From: JBDTSW01 sp963807385
GTDB taxonomy: Bacteria; Actinomycetota; Thermoleophilia; Solirubrobacterales; 70-9
Direction of reading: 5' to 3'
Assembly (NCBI GenBank): GCA_963807385.1
Contig: CAWEBQ010000004.1
Location: 157,745 to 221,744, forward strand
DNA: 64,000 nt
Position 1 is the first letter of the stretch. Each line of letters opens with the position of its first letter. Below, piece by piece: positions 42,901 to 51,026 of this stretch. The notes under the pieces were generated by a model that was not told the DNA's origin, searched no databases, and saw nothing but the letters and a program-made list of their open reading frames with translations. The translations under genes were made by a program, and so were the position numbers.

Positions 42901-43182
42901 CACCGGTAGCCCGTGGCAGTCCCAACCGCCCTTGCGCGGCACGCGGTATCCGCGCATCGTGCGGTAGCGGGGGTAGATGTCCTTGAAGATGCGGGCGAGG
43001 ACGTGGTGCGAGCCCGGCTTGCCGTTGGCCGTCGGCGGCCCCTCGTAGAAGCTCCAGGTTTCGGCCCCCTCGCGCTGGGAGAGCGAGCGCGCGAATATGT
43101 CACCCGCGCGCCAGCGCCCCAGCACCCGCTCCTCGAGCTCGGGGAAGGATTGACGGGGGTCGACTGGCTGGAATCCGGCCAC
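39988..43182 (-). CDS. ileS: Isoleucyl-tRNA synthetase, type 2
   Basis: This 1064-residue class I synthetase has the HIGH-type motif as GPPTANGKPGSHHVL and KMSKSTGN, plus the CP1 editing domain and the C-terminal anticodon-binding region. The GSHH form and overall length identify the eukaryote-like type 2 enzyme, which in known cases resists mupirocin; actinobacteria commonly carry it as the only copy. CPRCG and CGACG pairs supply zinc sites. GTG 43182 lies nine bases after TAGAAT. No T-box leader fits in the short upstream gap. It overlaps the end of the beta-propeller gene by three bases. Confidence 0.95.
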   Translation of the reverse strand: MAGFQPVDPRQSFPELEERVLGRWRAGDIFARSLSQREGAETWSFYEGPPTANGKPGSHHVLARIFKDIYPRYRTMRGYRVPRKGGWDCHGLPVELEVEKELGISSKAEIEAFGIAEFNARCRESVFRYVEDWNRLTERIGFWIDLDDAYHTLDNSYIESVWWALHEIWEADRLYEGHKVVPYCPRCGTALSSHEVAQGYHDVEDPSVFVKLPVAAPAPSDAIPESPLEAGDALLAWTTTPWTLISNAAIAVGPEIEYVRARPAGSDEVLVVARARLERSLGENAEVLAHFPGSALAGTAYEPPFAYLTDYGPRGHTVLEADFVTTDEGTGLVHTAIAFGEDDFRLGEQYGITLQNPVLADGTFDERVIDFAGRFVKEADGDIVEALRESGRLHRSEVYEHAYPHCWRCDTPLLYYAKSSWYVKTTEVRDRMLAENEAIGWHPGHIKHGRFGKWLEGNQDWALSRERYWGTPLPIWRCESADCDQAFCAGSVAALAERAKGDVPVDLHRPYIDEVVLECGACGSEMRRVPEVIDAWFDSGSMPFAQFHHPFAEDTSFDERFPADYICEAIDQTRGWFYSLLAVSTLVFDQSSYRNCVCLGLILDPEGQKMSKSTGNVVDPWEVLGEHGADAFRWYYFTAQQPWAGYRFSTEVLGETVRPFFTTLWNTYSFWVLYANAEGIEGGELESWTPGAYGREAEEATDGSSMDAWAVSRLQTLTAEVTERMDDYDCTTAGRAIAAYVDELSNWYVRLGRRRFWEGDRAAFATLRHCLVEVSKLLAPFVPFLADEIHGNLAGAGAPDSVHLTDFPAAHGSLRDAALERRMEAVRRAVELGRAARSAAGLKVRQPLAKAVIVAQGDERESIESMGELVRTELNVKELEFVTDEAELVSYEVKPNFRSLGPRFGKQMPTVAAAVSSLDPTHASEAIKGERRIGINVDGHEHTLEPNDMTLVMQPLDGYEVEAEAGRAVALALELDDELVREGLAREVVHAVQAARKDAGLEVTDRISLALGGDAGLVEAARAHEGYVTGETLATSVAYETTVTADPVRIDGRDLVISVERATG

Positions 43183-43299
43183 GGACGGCGGATTCTAGGA
43201 GCGACAACCCGGCCGCCCGGCCGAACGCCCTGCGCCGCCCGGCAAACGGGGGGCTCCGGAACGCGGGTGCGCCTCGGGCTCGTCCGTAAGATGGCCCGG

Positions 43300-43773
43300 G
43301 TGCGCGCATTCAGCACCGCCGCCCTCGTTGCCTCCCTGATGGCCGTCACGGGCTGCGGCAGCTCCGACGGGGAAGCCTCGACGCCGGCGGCGTGCCTCGA
43401 GGGGCCGGAGGCCTTCGTCGACGCCCTCGGCGCGGCGCCCGACGCCGCGACGGTCGACGGCGTCCCGATCGGCGATTGCCTTCCGGAGGAGCAATCGGCC
43501 GGGCAGATCGCCACCGTGGGCGAGGCGATGATCGGCGCCGCGGCCGATCTCAACGAGTCAGCGCGCAAGCAGCCGCTCGGCGAGGCCACTGTCCAGCTGG
43601 GATACCTGGTGGGGGCGGTGGAGGCTCGCGCGGAGGCGACGGGCGGGATCCACGAGGATCTCGCCCTCAACGTCGAGTCGGCCGCCACCTACGTCCCGGG
43701 CGGCGACCTGCTCCCGGCCGGCTTCCAGCAGGGCTACGACGTGGGCCTCTCCGCCGGTGCGGGCAGTGGGTAG
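43300..43773 (+). CDS. Putative lipoprotein of unknown function
   Basis: The 157 residues begin with a lipoprotein signal (ALVASLMAVTGCGSS), the Cys being the lipidation site. The mature part is Ala/Glu-rich and ends GYDVGLSAGAGSG; it has no recognised domain. TAAGAT (43287-43292) stands seven bases before GTG 43300, which is chosen; an in-frame ATG lies nine bases further upstream. It is 32 bases ahead of fumC. Confidence 0.68.
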   Translation: MRAFSTAALVASLMAVTGCGSSDGEASTPAACLEGPEAFVDALGAAPDAATVDGVPIGDCLPEEQSAGQIATVGEAMIGAAADLNESARKQPLGEATVQLGYLVGAVEARAEATGGIHEDLALNVESAATYVPGGDLLPAGFQQGYDVGLSAGAGSG

Positions 43774-43805
43774 CGTTCCGAATTGACTTTCGAGGAGAGG
43801 AACCG

Positions 43806-45131
43806 ATGACGACCGACGCAGGCAGCGAGCTCTGGGGTGGGGAGACGGCGAAGGCCGTGGAGAACTTTCCCGTCTCCGGACACCCGATTCCGGCGCCGGT
43901 GGTCCACTGGCTCGGACGCCTGAAGGCGGCGGCGGCCAGGGCCAACGCGGAGCTCGGGCTCCTGGATGCCGAGCTGGGAGAGCGCATCGCCGCGGCGGGC
44001 GACGAGGTCGGCGCGGGGCAGCACGATGCGCAGTTCCCGGTGGACGTGTTCCAGACGGGCTCGGGGACCTCATCGAACATGAACGCGAACGAGGTCATCG
44101 CCAAGATCGCCGGCGACGGGGCCCACCCAAACGATCACGTGAACATGGGCCAGTCGTCCAACGACGTCTTTCCGTCGGCCGTGCACCTCGCGGCGCTCGC
44201 CCAGGCCACGGACGATCTGCTGCCGGCGATGGACGGCCTGGCGGCGTCGCTGGAGACGAAGGCGGAGGAGTTCGCGGACGTCGTCAAGTCCGGCCGCACG
44301 CACCTGATGGACGCCGTACCGGTCACACTCGGCCAGGAGTTCGGGGGATACGCCGCACAGGTGCGCCTCGGCTCCGAGCGCGTCCGCGCGACGCTCGGTC
44401 ACGTCGGGCAGATCCCGCTGGGCGGGACGGCGACGGGCACGGGCCTCAACACCCACCACGAGTTCGCGGCGCGCGTGCGCGGCAAGCTCACCGAGGCCAC
44501 CGGGCTGGACATCCTGCCCCCGGCCGACCCGTTCGAGGCGCAGGGCAACCGCGACGCCCTCGTCGAGCTCTCCGGCGCCCTGAAGGTGGTGGGGGTCTCG
44601 CTGATCAAGATCGCCAACGACCTGGCGCTGATGGGGTCCGGGCCCCGCACCGGGCTCGCCGAGCTACGGCTGCCCGAGCTGCAGAAGGGCTCCTCGATCA
44701 TGCCGGGCAAGGTCAACCCCGTGATTCCCGAGGTCGTGATCCAGGTCGGGGACCAGGTCGTCGGAAACGATGCGGCGATCACCCTCGCCGGCTCGCAGGG
44801 CCAGTTCGAGCTGAACGTCAGGGTCCCGCTGATCGCCCGGAACCTGCTGGACTCGCTCAAGCTCCTGGCCTCCGCGACCCGCCTGCTCGACACCAAGTGC
44901 GTGAGCGGCCTGGAGGCCAACACGGAGATGACCGATCGCCACGCCGAGGCCACCCTCGCGACGGCCACCGCCCTGAACCCCCATATCGGGTACGACCGAG
45001 CGGCGGAGATCGTCAAGGAGGCGGCGGCCTCCGGGCGGCCGCTTCGCGAGGTCGCCCGTGAGCTGGGCGTCGAGGAGGCCGTCCTCGACGAGGCGCTCGA
45101 CCACCGCAAGCTCGCCCGCCCGCACGAGTAG
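43806..45131 (+). CDS. fumC: Fumarate hydratase class II
   Basis: The 441-residue iron-independent fumarase of the TCA cycle interconverts fumarate and malate. Seen are GSGTSSNMNANEV, SSNDVFPSA, KSGRTHLMDA and the superfamily signature GSSIMPGKVNP. The stretch GTATGTGLNTHHEF is typical of fumarase rather than aspartase. A GAGGAGAGG site precedes ATG 43806. There is one copy and no neighbouring TCA genes. Confidence 0.94.
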   Translation: MTTDAGSELWGGETAKAVENFPVSGHPIPAPVVHWLGRLKAAAARANAELGLLDAELGERIAAAGDEVGAGQHDAQFPVDVFQTGSGTSSNMNANEVIAKIAGDGAHPNDHVNMGQSSNDVFPSAVHLAALAQATDDLLPAMDGLAASLETKAEEFADVVKSGRTHLMDAVPVTLGQEFGGYAAQVRLGSERVRATLGHVGQIPLGGTATGTGLNTHHEFAARVRGKLTEATGLDILPPADPFEAQGNRDALVELSGALKVVGVSLIKIANDLALMGSGPRTGLAELRLPELQKGSSIMPGKVNPVIPEVVIQVGDQVVGNDAAITLAGSQGQFELNVRVPLIARNLLDSLKLLASATRLLDTKCVSGLEANTEMTDRHAEATLATATALNPHIGYDRAAEIVKEAAASGRPLREVARELGVEEAVLDEALDHRKLARPHE

Positions 45132-45160
45132 CGGCGGCAGGGCGCCGACCCGAGTCTGTC

Positions 45161-46597
45161 CTGAAGGCGCGCTCCGCCACAGCACTCGCCCTCCTGCTCG
45201 CCGCGGCGGCGGCGGCGCTGGTCGTGGTGCTGTTCCTGAGCGGCGGCGGCTCTTCCAAGGACCGTGCTACCGAGGTCGCCGAGGCCGGCGCGTCGGCGTC
45301 GGAGGGCTACGAGCCATTCGCCTGGGACGCCGATCGCCAGGAGGAGTTCGAGGAGCGGGCCTCCACGGGCACGTCGCACGTGCTTTACGCGCTGAGCCCT
45401 GAGGGGGTGGTGGCCACCGCCGAGCGGACCGACCAGTGGCGCCCGGAGATCGCCTCGGCCGCCGCGCGCGGCGGCGTTGACCCCGACCTGCTGGAGGCCG
45501 TCATCTTCCTGGAGAGCGCAGGGCGTCCCGAGGTGATCGCCGGGGAGACCCCCGAGGCCGCGGCCGGCCTGGGCCAGATCCTGCCCGCCACGGCGACGGA
45601 CCTGCTGGGGATGAAGGTCGATCTCAAGCGATCGATCGAGCTGACGAAACGGATTGCGAAGGCCGAGCGCAAGGGGGAGGCCGTGAAGGCGGCGAAGTTC
45701 CGCGAGGAGCGGGCCACGATCGACGAGCGGTTCGACCCAAGGGCCGCGATCGAGGGCGCCGCCCGCTACCTGTCGATCGCCAACGAACGCTTCGGCACGG
45801 ACGACCTGGCGACGGTCTCCTATCACATGGGAATCGGCAACCTGGAGTCGGCGATCGGCGGCTACGAGGGGGACGTGGAGTCCTACGCCCAGCTCTTCTT
45901 CGACTCCGCCCCCGACCAAAACTCCGCGGCCTACGACACCCTTGCCGGGTTCGCCGACGACTCCTCCCTCTACTACTGGCGTGTGCTGGCCGCCGAGCGG
46001 GTGATGCGCCAGTGGCGCGGCGACTCCGACGAGCCGGAACGGACGGCGGCGCTCGCGACCGCGAAGGCGACGATGGAGGAGGTCTACCACCCGGAGGGCG
46101 AGACCAGGATCTATGACGGTCCAGAGGACGTCGCGGAGGCGACCAAGTCCGAGGAGCTCCTGCCGCTGCCTCCGGCGGGGGGGCCGGGCTGGGCGGTGGA
46201 CGACCAGATGGGCGAGCTCGCGCCCGAGCTCGGGCGCAAGCCCGGCCTCTACCGCGCGCTGCGCCCGGAGGCGCTCGCGGCGCTCGCGTTCATCGGCGCG
46301 ACGGTCGAGCGCCTGAGCGATGCCGAGCAGCCGCTGAAGGTCACCAGCAGCATCCGCGACCGTGATTACCAGAGGCTGCTGACGGCCTCGAACCCCGAGG
46401 CCACGCACGCGTACTCGCTGCACACCACCGGCTACTCGTTCGACATCCTGCGCGACTACGAGAACGATCGGCAGGCCAACGCGTTCCAGTTCATTTTGGA
46501 CCGGCTGCGCGCCCTCGCGGTGATCGATTACGCCCGGGAGCCGAAGGCCATCCATGTGACGGTGTCTTCGCTCGGGGCGGAGCTCTTGGCCGAGTGA
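45161..46597 (+). CDS. Membrane-anchored lytic transglycosylase
   Basis: An N-terminal anchor (about residues 8-28, Ala/Leu/Val-rich) is followed by an SLT-like domain: GVDPDLLEAVIFLESAGRPEVIAG (catalytic Glu), then AAAGLGQILPATATDLLGM and YHMGIGNL. The C-terminal third, with HAYSLHTTGYSFDILRDY, resembles the DUF5715/peptidase-like fold. It should cleave peptidoglycan glycan strands. The start is uncertain: the anchor needs CTG at 45161 or further upstream, but no canonical start is there; GTG 45224 would cut the anchor. It lies 29 bases after fumC. Confidence 0.8.
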   Translation: MKARSATALALLLAAAAAALVVVLFLSGGGSSKDRATEVAEAGASASEGYEPFAWDADRQEEFEERASTGTSHVLYALSPEGVVATAERTDQWRPEIASAAARGGVDPDLLEAVIFLESAGRPEVIAGETPEAAAGLGQILPATATDLLGMKVDLKRSIELTKRIAKAERKGEAVKAAKFREERATIDERFDPRAAIEGAARYLSIANERFGTDDLATVSYHMGIGNLESAIGGYEGDVESYAQLFFDSAPDQNSAAYDTLAGFADDSSLYYWRVLAAERVMRQWRGDSDEPERTAALATAKATMEEVYHPEGETRIYDGPEDVAEATKSEELLPLPPAGGPGWAVDDQMGELAPELGRKPGLYRALRPEALAALAFIGATVERLSDAEQPLKVTSSIRDRDYQRLLTASNPEATHAYSLHTTGYSFDILRDYENDRQANAFQFILDRLRALAVIDYAREPKAIHVTVSSLGAELLAE

Positions 46598-46619
46598 TCC
46601 CGGAGGCGTAACATCCGGG

Positions 46620-47147
46620 GTGGCCGGGCGACCAACCAACATGAGCGAGATCACGACCGAGAAGACTGAGCGGGCGACGTTCGGCGCGGGCTGCTTCTGG
46701 CAGGTCGAGGAGGCCTACCGGAAGACCCCGGGCGTGATCGAGACAGCCGTCGGCTACGAGGGCGGCCACACGGAGAACCCCACCTACGAGCAGGTCTGTT
46801 CGGGGACGACCGGGCACGCCGAGGTCACCCAGGTGACCTTCGACCCCGAACAGGTCTCCTACGAGGAGCTGGTGGAGAAGTTCTGGGCGGTCCACGACCC
46901 CACCCAGATGAACCGCCAGGGCCCCGACGTTGGCGACCAGTACCGCACGGCGATCTTCACGCACTCCGACGAGCAGGCCGACATCGCCCGCGGCTCACTC
47001 GAGAACGCGCAGGCGAAGTTCAAGCAGCCGATCGTGACCACGATCGAGCCGGCCACGGGCTTCTGGAAGGCCGAGGAGTACCACCAGTGCTACCTCCAGA
47101 AGCGCCACGAACCGGGCGGCCTCCTGAGCGTGCTGATGGGCCGCTAA
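46620..47147 (+). CDS. msrA: Peptide-methionine (S)-S-oxide reductase
   Basis: It repairs oxidised methionine in proteins. The active-site motif GAGCFW holds the nucleophile Cys25; YEGGHTENPTYEQVCSGTTGHAE and FWAVHDPTQMNRQGPDVG are family blocks. EEYHQCYLQKR carries a possible resolving Cys. 175 residues is normal. GTG 46620 follows TAACAT by five bases, with ATG 46641 as an alternative. Recycling probably uses thioredoxin. Confidence 0.93.
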   Translation: MAGRPTNMSEITTEKTERATFGAGCFWQVEEAYRKTPGVIETAVGYEGGHTENPTYEQVCSGTTGHAEVTQVTFDPEQVSYEELVEKFWAVHDPTQMNRQGPDVGDQYRTAIFTHSDEQADIARGSLENAQAKFKQPIVTTIEPATGFWKAEEYHQCYLQKRHEPGGLLSVLMGR

Positions 47148-47151
47148 GGGC

Positions 47152-47598
47152 GTGTGGCTCGCCGCATCGCTGGTGGGCGCGTTGATCGCGCTCGTGGGGT
47201 GCGGTGACGGCGATTCGGCGGCCCCGCCGGAGCCCGCCGACGGCAGGGGAAGCCTCCTCGAGCTGACCCTTGACCCCGATGGACCGGGAGGGGCGGGACC
47301 CCTCACCGAGACGGTCGACTGCCCCGACCCGCCGCGGGCCGGCCCAGACGAGCTCTGCGGGATGGTGCTGCTTCTGGGGCCGGGGGACTTCGAGCCCGTC
47401 GCGCCCGATGTCGCGTGCACGGAGATCTACGGCGGGCCGGACACGCTGACGGTCGCCGGGACGCTCGCGGGCGAGCCGGTGGAGGGCAGGTTCACCCGCG
47501 AGAACGGCTGCGAGATCGACCGCTTCGAGGTCTGGGCGCCCGTGCTGCGCAGGCTGTTCCCGGGCTACCGGCCCGGCGAGGCCCTGGGGGGGCCGTGA
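47152..47598 (+). CDS. Subtilisin-inhibitor-like lipoprotein
   Basis: The 148 residues start with a short lipoprotein signal (ASLVGALIALVGCGDG). The mature domain has the SSI cysteine and strand pattern: VDCPDPP, CGMVLLL, VACTEIYGGPDTLTVAGTL and FTRENGCEIDRFE. SSI proteins inhibit extracellular subtilisin-like proteases in actinobacteria; this one would be tethered outside the membrane. GTG 47152 lies four bases after msrA, suggesting cotranscription. Confidence 0.72.
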   Translation: MWLAASLVGALIALVGCGDGDSAAPPEPADGRGSLLELTLDPDGPGGAGPLTETVDCPDPPRAGPDELCGMVLLLGPGDFEPVAPDVACTEIYGGPDTLTVAGTLAGEPVEGRFTRENGCEIDRFEVWAPVLRRLFPGYRPGEALGGP

Positions 47599-47614
47599 GG
47601 CCGCCCCCCGGCGC

Positions 47615-48355
47615 CTAGTCGTCCGCGATCTCTCCCAGGGCCGCCTCGAGCGCGATCTCCCAGTAGCGGCGGCCGTGTTCGGCGGACGACTTCGCCGGGT
47701 CGCCGATCACGCCGTTGGCGGCGACCGCGGCGGTGCCGCCCTCGAACATCCTCCCAACCGCCTCCTCGGGGTCGCCGACGAAGCCGGCCTCGCCGCGGTC
47801 GGCGTGGACCGCGTCGGGATGGCTTGCCATCAGCATCGAGGTCTCCCACTCGCCCGCGTGGAGCCCGCCCTCGGCGATCGGCACGCCGAACTCGTCCTCC
47901 GCCACCTGTGCGACGCGGAACAGGAGCCCCAGATCGGTGATCGCCCTGACGAGTTCTCGGTGCTCGGCCGGGAGCGCTTCGACCGCGGCGCCGAGGGGTG
48001 CGAAGTTGCCGCCGTGGGTCGGCACGAGCACGATCCGCTTGAAGCCGCTCCCGGCCAGCGAGGAGACGAGGTCGGCGACGATGGCCCCGAAGGTCTGGTC
48101 GGAGAGCGACAGCGTCCCGGGGAACGAGAGGTGGTGGCTCGAGCAGCCGACCCGCACGGTCGGCGCTACGAAGGCGTCGAGGCGCTCTGCAAGCTCGCGG
48201 GCGAAGCGGTCGCCGATCAGCGCATCGGTGGCGAGCGGCATGTGGCGACCGTGCTGCTCGGTGGCGCCGAACGCCATCACCACGGTCTCCCGGCCGCCGG
48301 CCAGCTCGGCCTCCACCTCGGGCCAGGTGAGGCTGTCGAGCTCTACGGCGGGCAC
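47615..48355 (-). CDS. Creatininase family amidohydrolase
   Basis: The 246 residues carry the creatininase/FAPy-deformylase fold with metal ligands in FGATEQHGRHMPLATDALIG, GCSSHHLSFPGTL, VPTHGGNFAPLG and LHAGEWETS. Relatives include creatinine amidohydrolase, ArfB-type riboflavin/F420 pathway enzymes and MftE of mycofactocin processing; no mycofactocin genes are adjacent. GTG 48355 is six bases after TACACT. It is convergent with the SSI-like gene. Confidence 0.87.
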   Translation of the reverse strand: MPAVELDSLTWPEVEAELAGGRETVVMAFGATEQHGRHMPLATDALIGDRFARELAERLDAFVAPTVRVGCSSHHLSFPGTLSLSDQTFGAIVADLVSSLAGSGFKRIVLVPTHGGNFAPLGAAVEALPAEHRELVRAITDLGLLFRVAQVAEDEFGVPIAEGGLHAGEWETSMLMASHPDAVHADRGEAGFVGDPEEAVGRMFEGGTAAVAANGVIGDPAKSSAEHGRRYWEIALEAALGEIADD

Positions 48356-48472
48356 GCCGCGAGTGTATGGCCGGGCCTGTCTGCTCGCCGCCGTTGTCCC
48401 ATCGTGTCCGCCGATGGGGCGGGGCCCTGCAGTCAACGACGGTTGTGTGGGTTCGGGCGTCCCCTATGCCCC

Positions 48473-49939
48473 CTAGACGTTGATCGCGACGTACTTCGTC
48501 TCGAGGAACTCGTGGATGCCCTCGTTGCCGCCCTCGCGGCCGATGCCGGACTGCTTGACGCCTCCGAACGGGGCGCCCGCGTTCGAGACCATGCCCTGGT
48601 TGAGGCCGATCATCCCGGTCTCGAGGCGCTCGCAGACGCGGATCGCCCGCTTGAGGTCGTTCGTATAGACGTAGGCGACGAGGCCGTACTCGGTGTCGTT
48701 GGCGGCCGCGATGGCGTCGTCCTCCGACGCGAAGCCGGCGACCGGGGCCACCGGCCCGAAGATCTCCTCCTTCAGCAGTCGCGCGTCGCCGGGCACGTCG
48801 GCCAGGACGGTCGGCTCGAAGAAGTAGCCGGCGCCGTCAACCTGCGAGCCGCCGACCAGCACCTTCGCCCCCTTCCGCGACGCATCCTCGACCAGCTCGG
48901 CGACCTTCGACCGCTGATTCGAATCGATCAGCGGGCCGATGTCGACGCCGTCCTCGGTGCCCCGCCCGAGCTTCAGCTTGCCCATCCTCGCGGCGAGCTT
49001 CTCGGCGAACTCACCCGCGACCGACTCGGCCACGTGGAAGCGGTTGGCCGAGGTGCAGGCCTCGCCGATGTTGCGCATCTTGGCGATCATCGCCCCCTCG
49101 ACGGCGGCGTCGAGGTCGGCGTCGTCGAAGATCAGGAACGGGGCGTTGCCGCCGAGCTCCATCGAGACCTTGAGGACGTTCTCGGCGGCCTGCGCGATCA
49201 GCATCCGGCCGACCTCGGTCGAGCCGGTGAACGACAGCTTCCGCAGCCGCGGGTCGCCGATGATCGGCTTGGAGATGTCGCTGGAGGACGAGCCGGTGAC
49301 CACGTTCAGCACTCCGGCGGGAAGCCCGCACTCCTCGAGCAGTTGGGCGAGGGCCAGCATCGATAGCGGGGTCTGCTGGGCCGGCTTTACGACCATCGTG
49401 CAGCCGGCGGCGATGGCCGGGCCGATCTTGCGGGTGCCCATCGCGGTGGGGAAGTTCCAGGGGGTGATGAAGTAGCAGGCGCCGATCGGCTGGCGCATCA
49501 CGATCACGCGCGAGAGCGCGTTGCCCGCATTCTTGTTGTAGCCGTCGATCCGCAGCGCCTCGCCGCTAAACCAGCGGAAGAACTCCGCGGAGTAGGCCAG
49601 CTCGGCCTTCGACTCGGCGACCGATTTGCCCATCTCCAGGGTCATCAGGGTGGCGAGCTCGTCGCTGCGCTCGTTGAGCCCCTCGAACGCCCGGTAGAGG
49701 ATCTCGCTGCGCTCGATCGGAGCGCTGGCCGCCCACGCAGCCTGCACGTCGCAGGCGGCGTCGATCGCCGCCTGGGCGTCGTCGGGCGTCGCGTCGGCGA
49801 TCTCGCAGAGGGGCTCCCCCGTCGACGGATCCTCGACCGAGAGCTTCCCGCCACCGGTGGCGTCGCGCCACTCGCCGCCGATCAGGAGCTTCCCCGGCGC
49901 GTTGTCGATGGCGGCTTGCTCGGTGCTGGCGATGCTCAT
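48473..49939 (-). CDS. gabD: NAD(P)-dependent succinate-semialdehyde dehydrogenase
   Basis: This 488-residue aldehyde dehydrogenase has ITPWNFPTAMGTRKIGPAIAAGCTMVVKP-type cofactor sequence, the general base Glu in SMELGGNAP and the catalytic Cys in GEACTSANRF. FGGVKQSGIGREGGNEGI near the C-terminus is typical of GabD. It oxidises succinate semialdehyde to succinate. GGGAGGTTCC before ATG 49939 is a good ribosome-binding site. No GABA transaminase is adjacent, so substrate assignment rests on similarity. Confidence 0.9.
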   Translation of the reverse strand: MSIASTEQAAIDNAPGKLLIGGEWRDATGGGKLSVEDPSTGEPLCEIADATPDDAQAAIDAACDVQAAWAASAPIERSEILYRAFEGLNERSDELATLMTLEMGKSVAESKAELAYSAEFFRWFSGEALRIDGYNKNAGNALSRVIVMRQPIGACYFITPWNFPTAMGTRKIGPAIAAGCTMVVKPAQQTPLSMLALAQLLEECGLPAGVLNVVTGSSSSDISKPIIGDPRLRKLSFTGSTEVGRMLIAQAAENVLKVSMELGGNAPFLIFDDADLDAAVEGAMIAKMRNIGEACTSANRFHVAESVAGEFAEKLAARMGKLKLGRGTEDGVDIGPLIDSNQRSKVAELVEDASRKGAKVLVGGSQVDGAGYFFEPTVLADVPGDARLLKEEIFGPVAPVAGFASEDDAIAAANDTEYGLVAYVYTNDLKRAIRVCERLETGMIGLNQGMVSNAGAPFGGVKQSGIGREGGNEGIHEFLETKYVAINV

Positions 49940-49999
49940 GGAACCTCCCTCGCGTTGGCCTCGCCAGCGTACTCAGGCCGCGATCCTCTCGGCGCGGGG

Positions 50000-50989
50000 T
50001 TATCCGTCCGGGTAGGGCTGGAGCGGGATGCCGTGGTCGGTCTGGCGCATCCCGATCTCGTAGGCGGCCGCGCCGGCCACCTCGAGGCGCTCGGGCTCGG
50101 CGTCCTTGCGCGTCACTTCGAGCTCGAGGTCGGAGATCGAGCAGTTGAGCGTGTTGTGCTCGGGGCCCTTGGGGTCGGCGTAGACCCAGGCGACGAAGTT
50201 CCGCGGCTCGGCGGAGACGCGTCCGCGCACCTTCACCCCGTCGCCCGCGATCTCAAACTGACAGCTCGTGGGCTCGTCGTCGACCTTCAGGCTCAGGACC
50301 TTGCCGAACCCCCCGAGGCGGTGCTCGGAGCCGTCGAGGCGGAGCACGCCGTTGCCCACCCACGGCGTCGTCCACGGGCCGATCCTGATCCTGCCGACGG
50401 CCATGTCGAAGCAGCTCTGCGGCTGCCCGGCCAACTCGCCGCCCTGGATCCAGACCCAGCGCTCGGCGTGCTCGGCACCCCAGTTGTGGCCGATCATCCC
50501 GGGCCAGCCCTCGAGCGTGATCGTCTCGCCATCCACCGTCAGGGTGCCGTCGAACCTGGCGGTCGGGTGGGGGCTCAGGAACTTGGTCTTGGGCAGGGAG
50601 GCCCGGTACATCCGCTCGTAGGGGAGGTGGTGAAAGGCCTCGCCGTCGTCGGCGAAAGTGAGATCCCAGCTCGCGTCCAGCGCCGCCGACGAGAGCGAAC
50701 CGCTCGCCCGGCCGGGTTCCAGCGTCGTGTCGGCGATCTTGATGTACGTTCCGGCGGGAGCGGAGAGCTCGGCGATCGGATACGTCGCCTTCACCGCTCT
50801 CGGTCCGGCCGCGTCGTGGTCGAACACGGTCAGCCACAGGGAGGCGTTCGGCTCGGAACCGGGGCGCTGGTGAACCGTGTGGCGCAGCCACACGGCCCGG
50901 CCGCCGCTGGGATGCGTGGCCTTGATGTAGAAGCTCTCGTAGTGACCGGCCTCCGGATCGATTCCGGGGAAGCGCGCCTCCGTCCTCAT
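50000..50989 (-). CDS. AttH/CrtC-like (lipocalin-fold) hypothetical protein
   Basis: This 329-residue beta-rich protein has no signal peptide. Repeated segments such as VWLRHTVHQRPG, SLWLTVFD, WPGMIGHNWGAEHAERWVWIQGGEL and GFGKVLSL resemble the AttH/hydroxyneurosporene-synthase-like families, which have a double lipocalin barrel. These families include enzymes that hydrate or cyclise lipids, but the reaction is unknown here. It is separated from gabD by 60 bases and may share its transcript. Confidence 0.6.
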   Translation of the reverse strand: MRTEARFPGIDPEAGHYESFYIKATHPSGGRAVWLRHTVHQRPGSEPNASLWLTVFDHDAAGPRAVKATYPIAELSAPAGTYIKIADTTLEPGRASGSLSSAALDASWDLTFADDGEAFHHLPYERMYRASLPKTKFLSPHPTARFDGTLTVDGETITLEGWPGMIGHNWGAEHAERWVWIQGGELAGQPQSCFDMAVGRIRIGPWTTPWVGNGVLRLDGSEHRLGGFGKVLSLKVDDEPTSCQFEIAGDGVKVRGRVSAEPRNFVAWVYADPKGPEHNTLNCSISDLELEVTRKDAEPERLEVAGAAAYEIGMRQTDHGIPLQPYPDG

Positions 50990-51026
50990 GCGGCCGACCC
51001 TACCGGCCCGGCCGCCGCAGCGGCCG

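Noticed and set aside
43183..43290. Possible T-box leader for ileS
   Set aside because: The gap is too short, no T-box sequence is visible, and a leaderless promoter fits the start.
44399..46654. 751-codon frame antisense to fumC and the transglycosylase
   Set aside because: It crosses two well-supported genes and resembles no family.
47675..49366. 563-codon plus-strand frame across the creatininase and gabD genes
   Set aside because: Antisense shadow; gabD and the creatininase motifs are intact on the minus strand.
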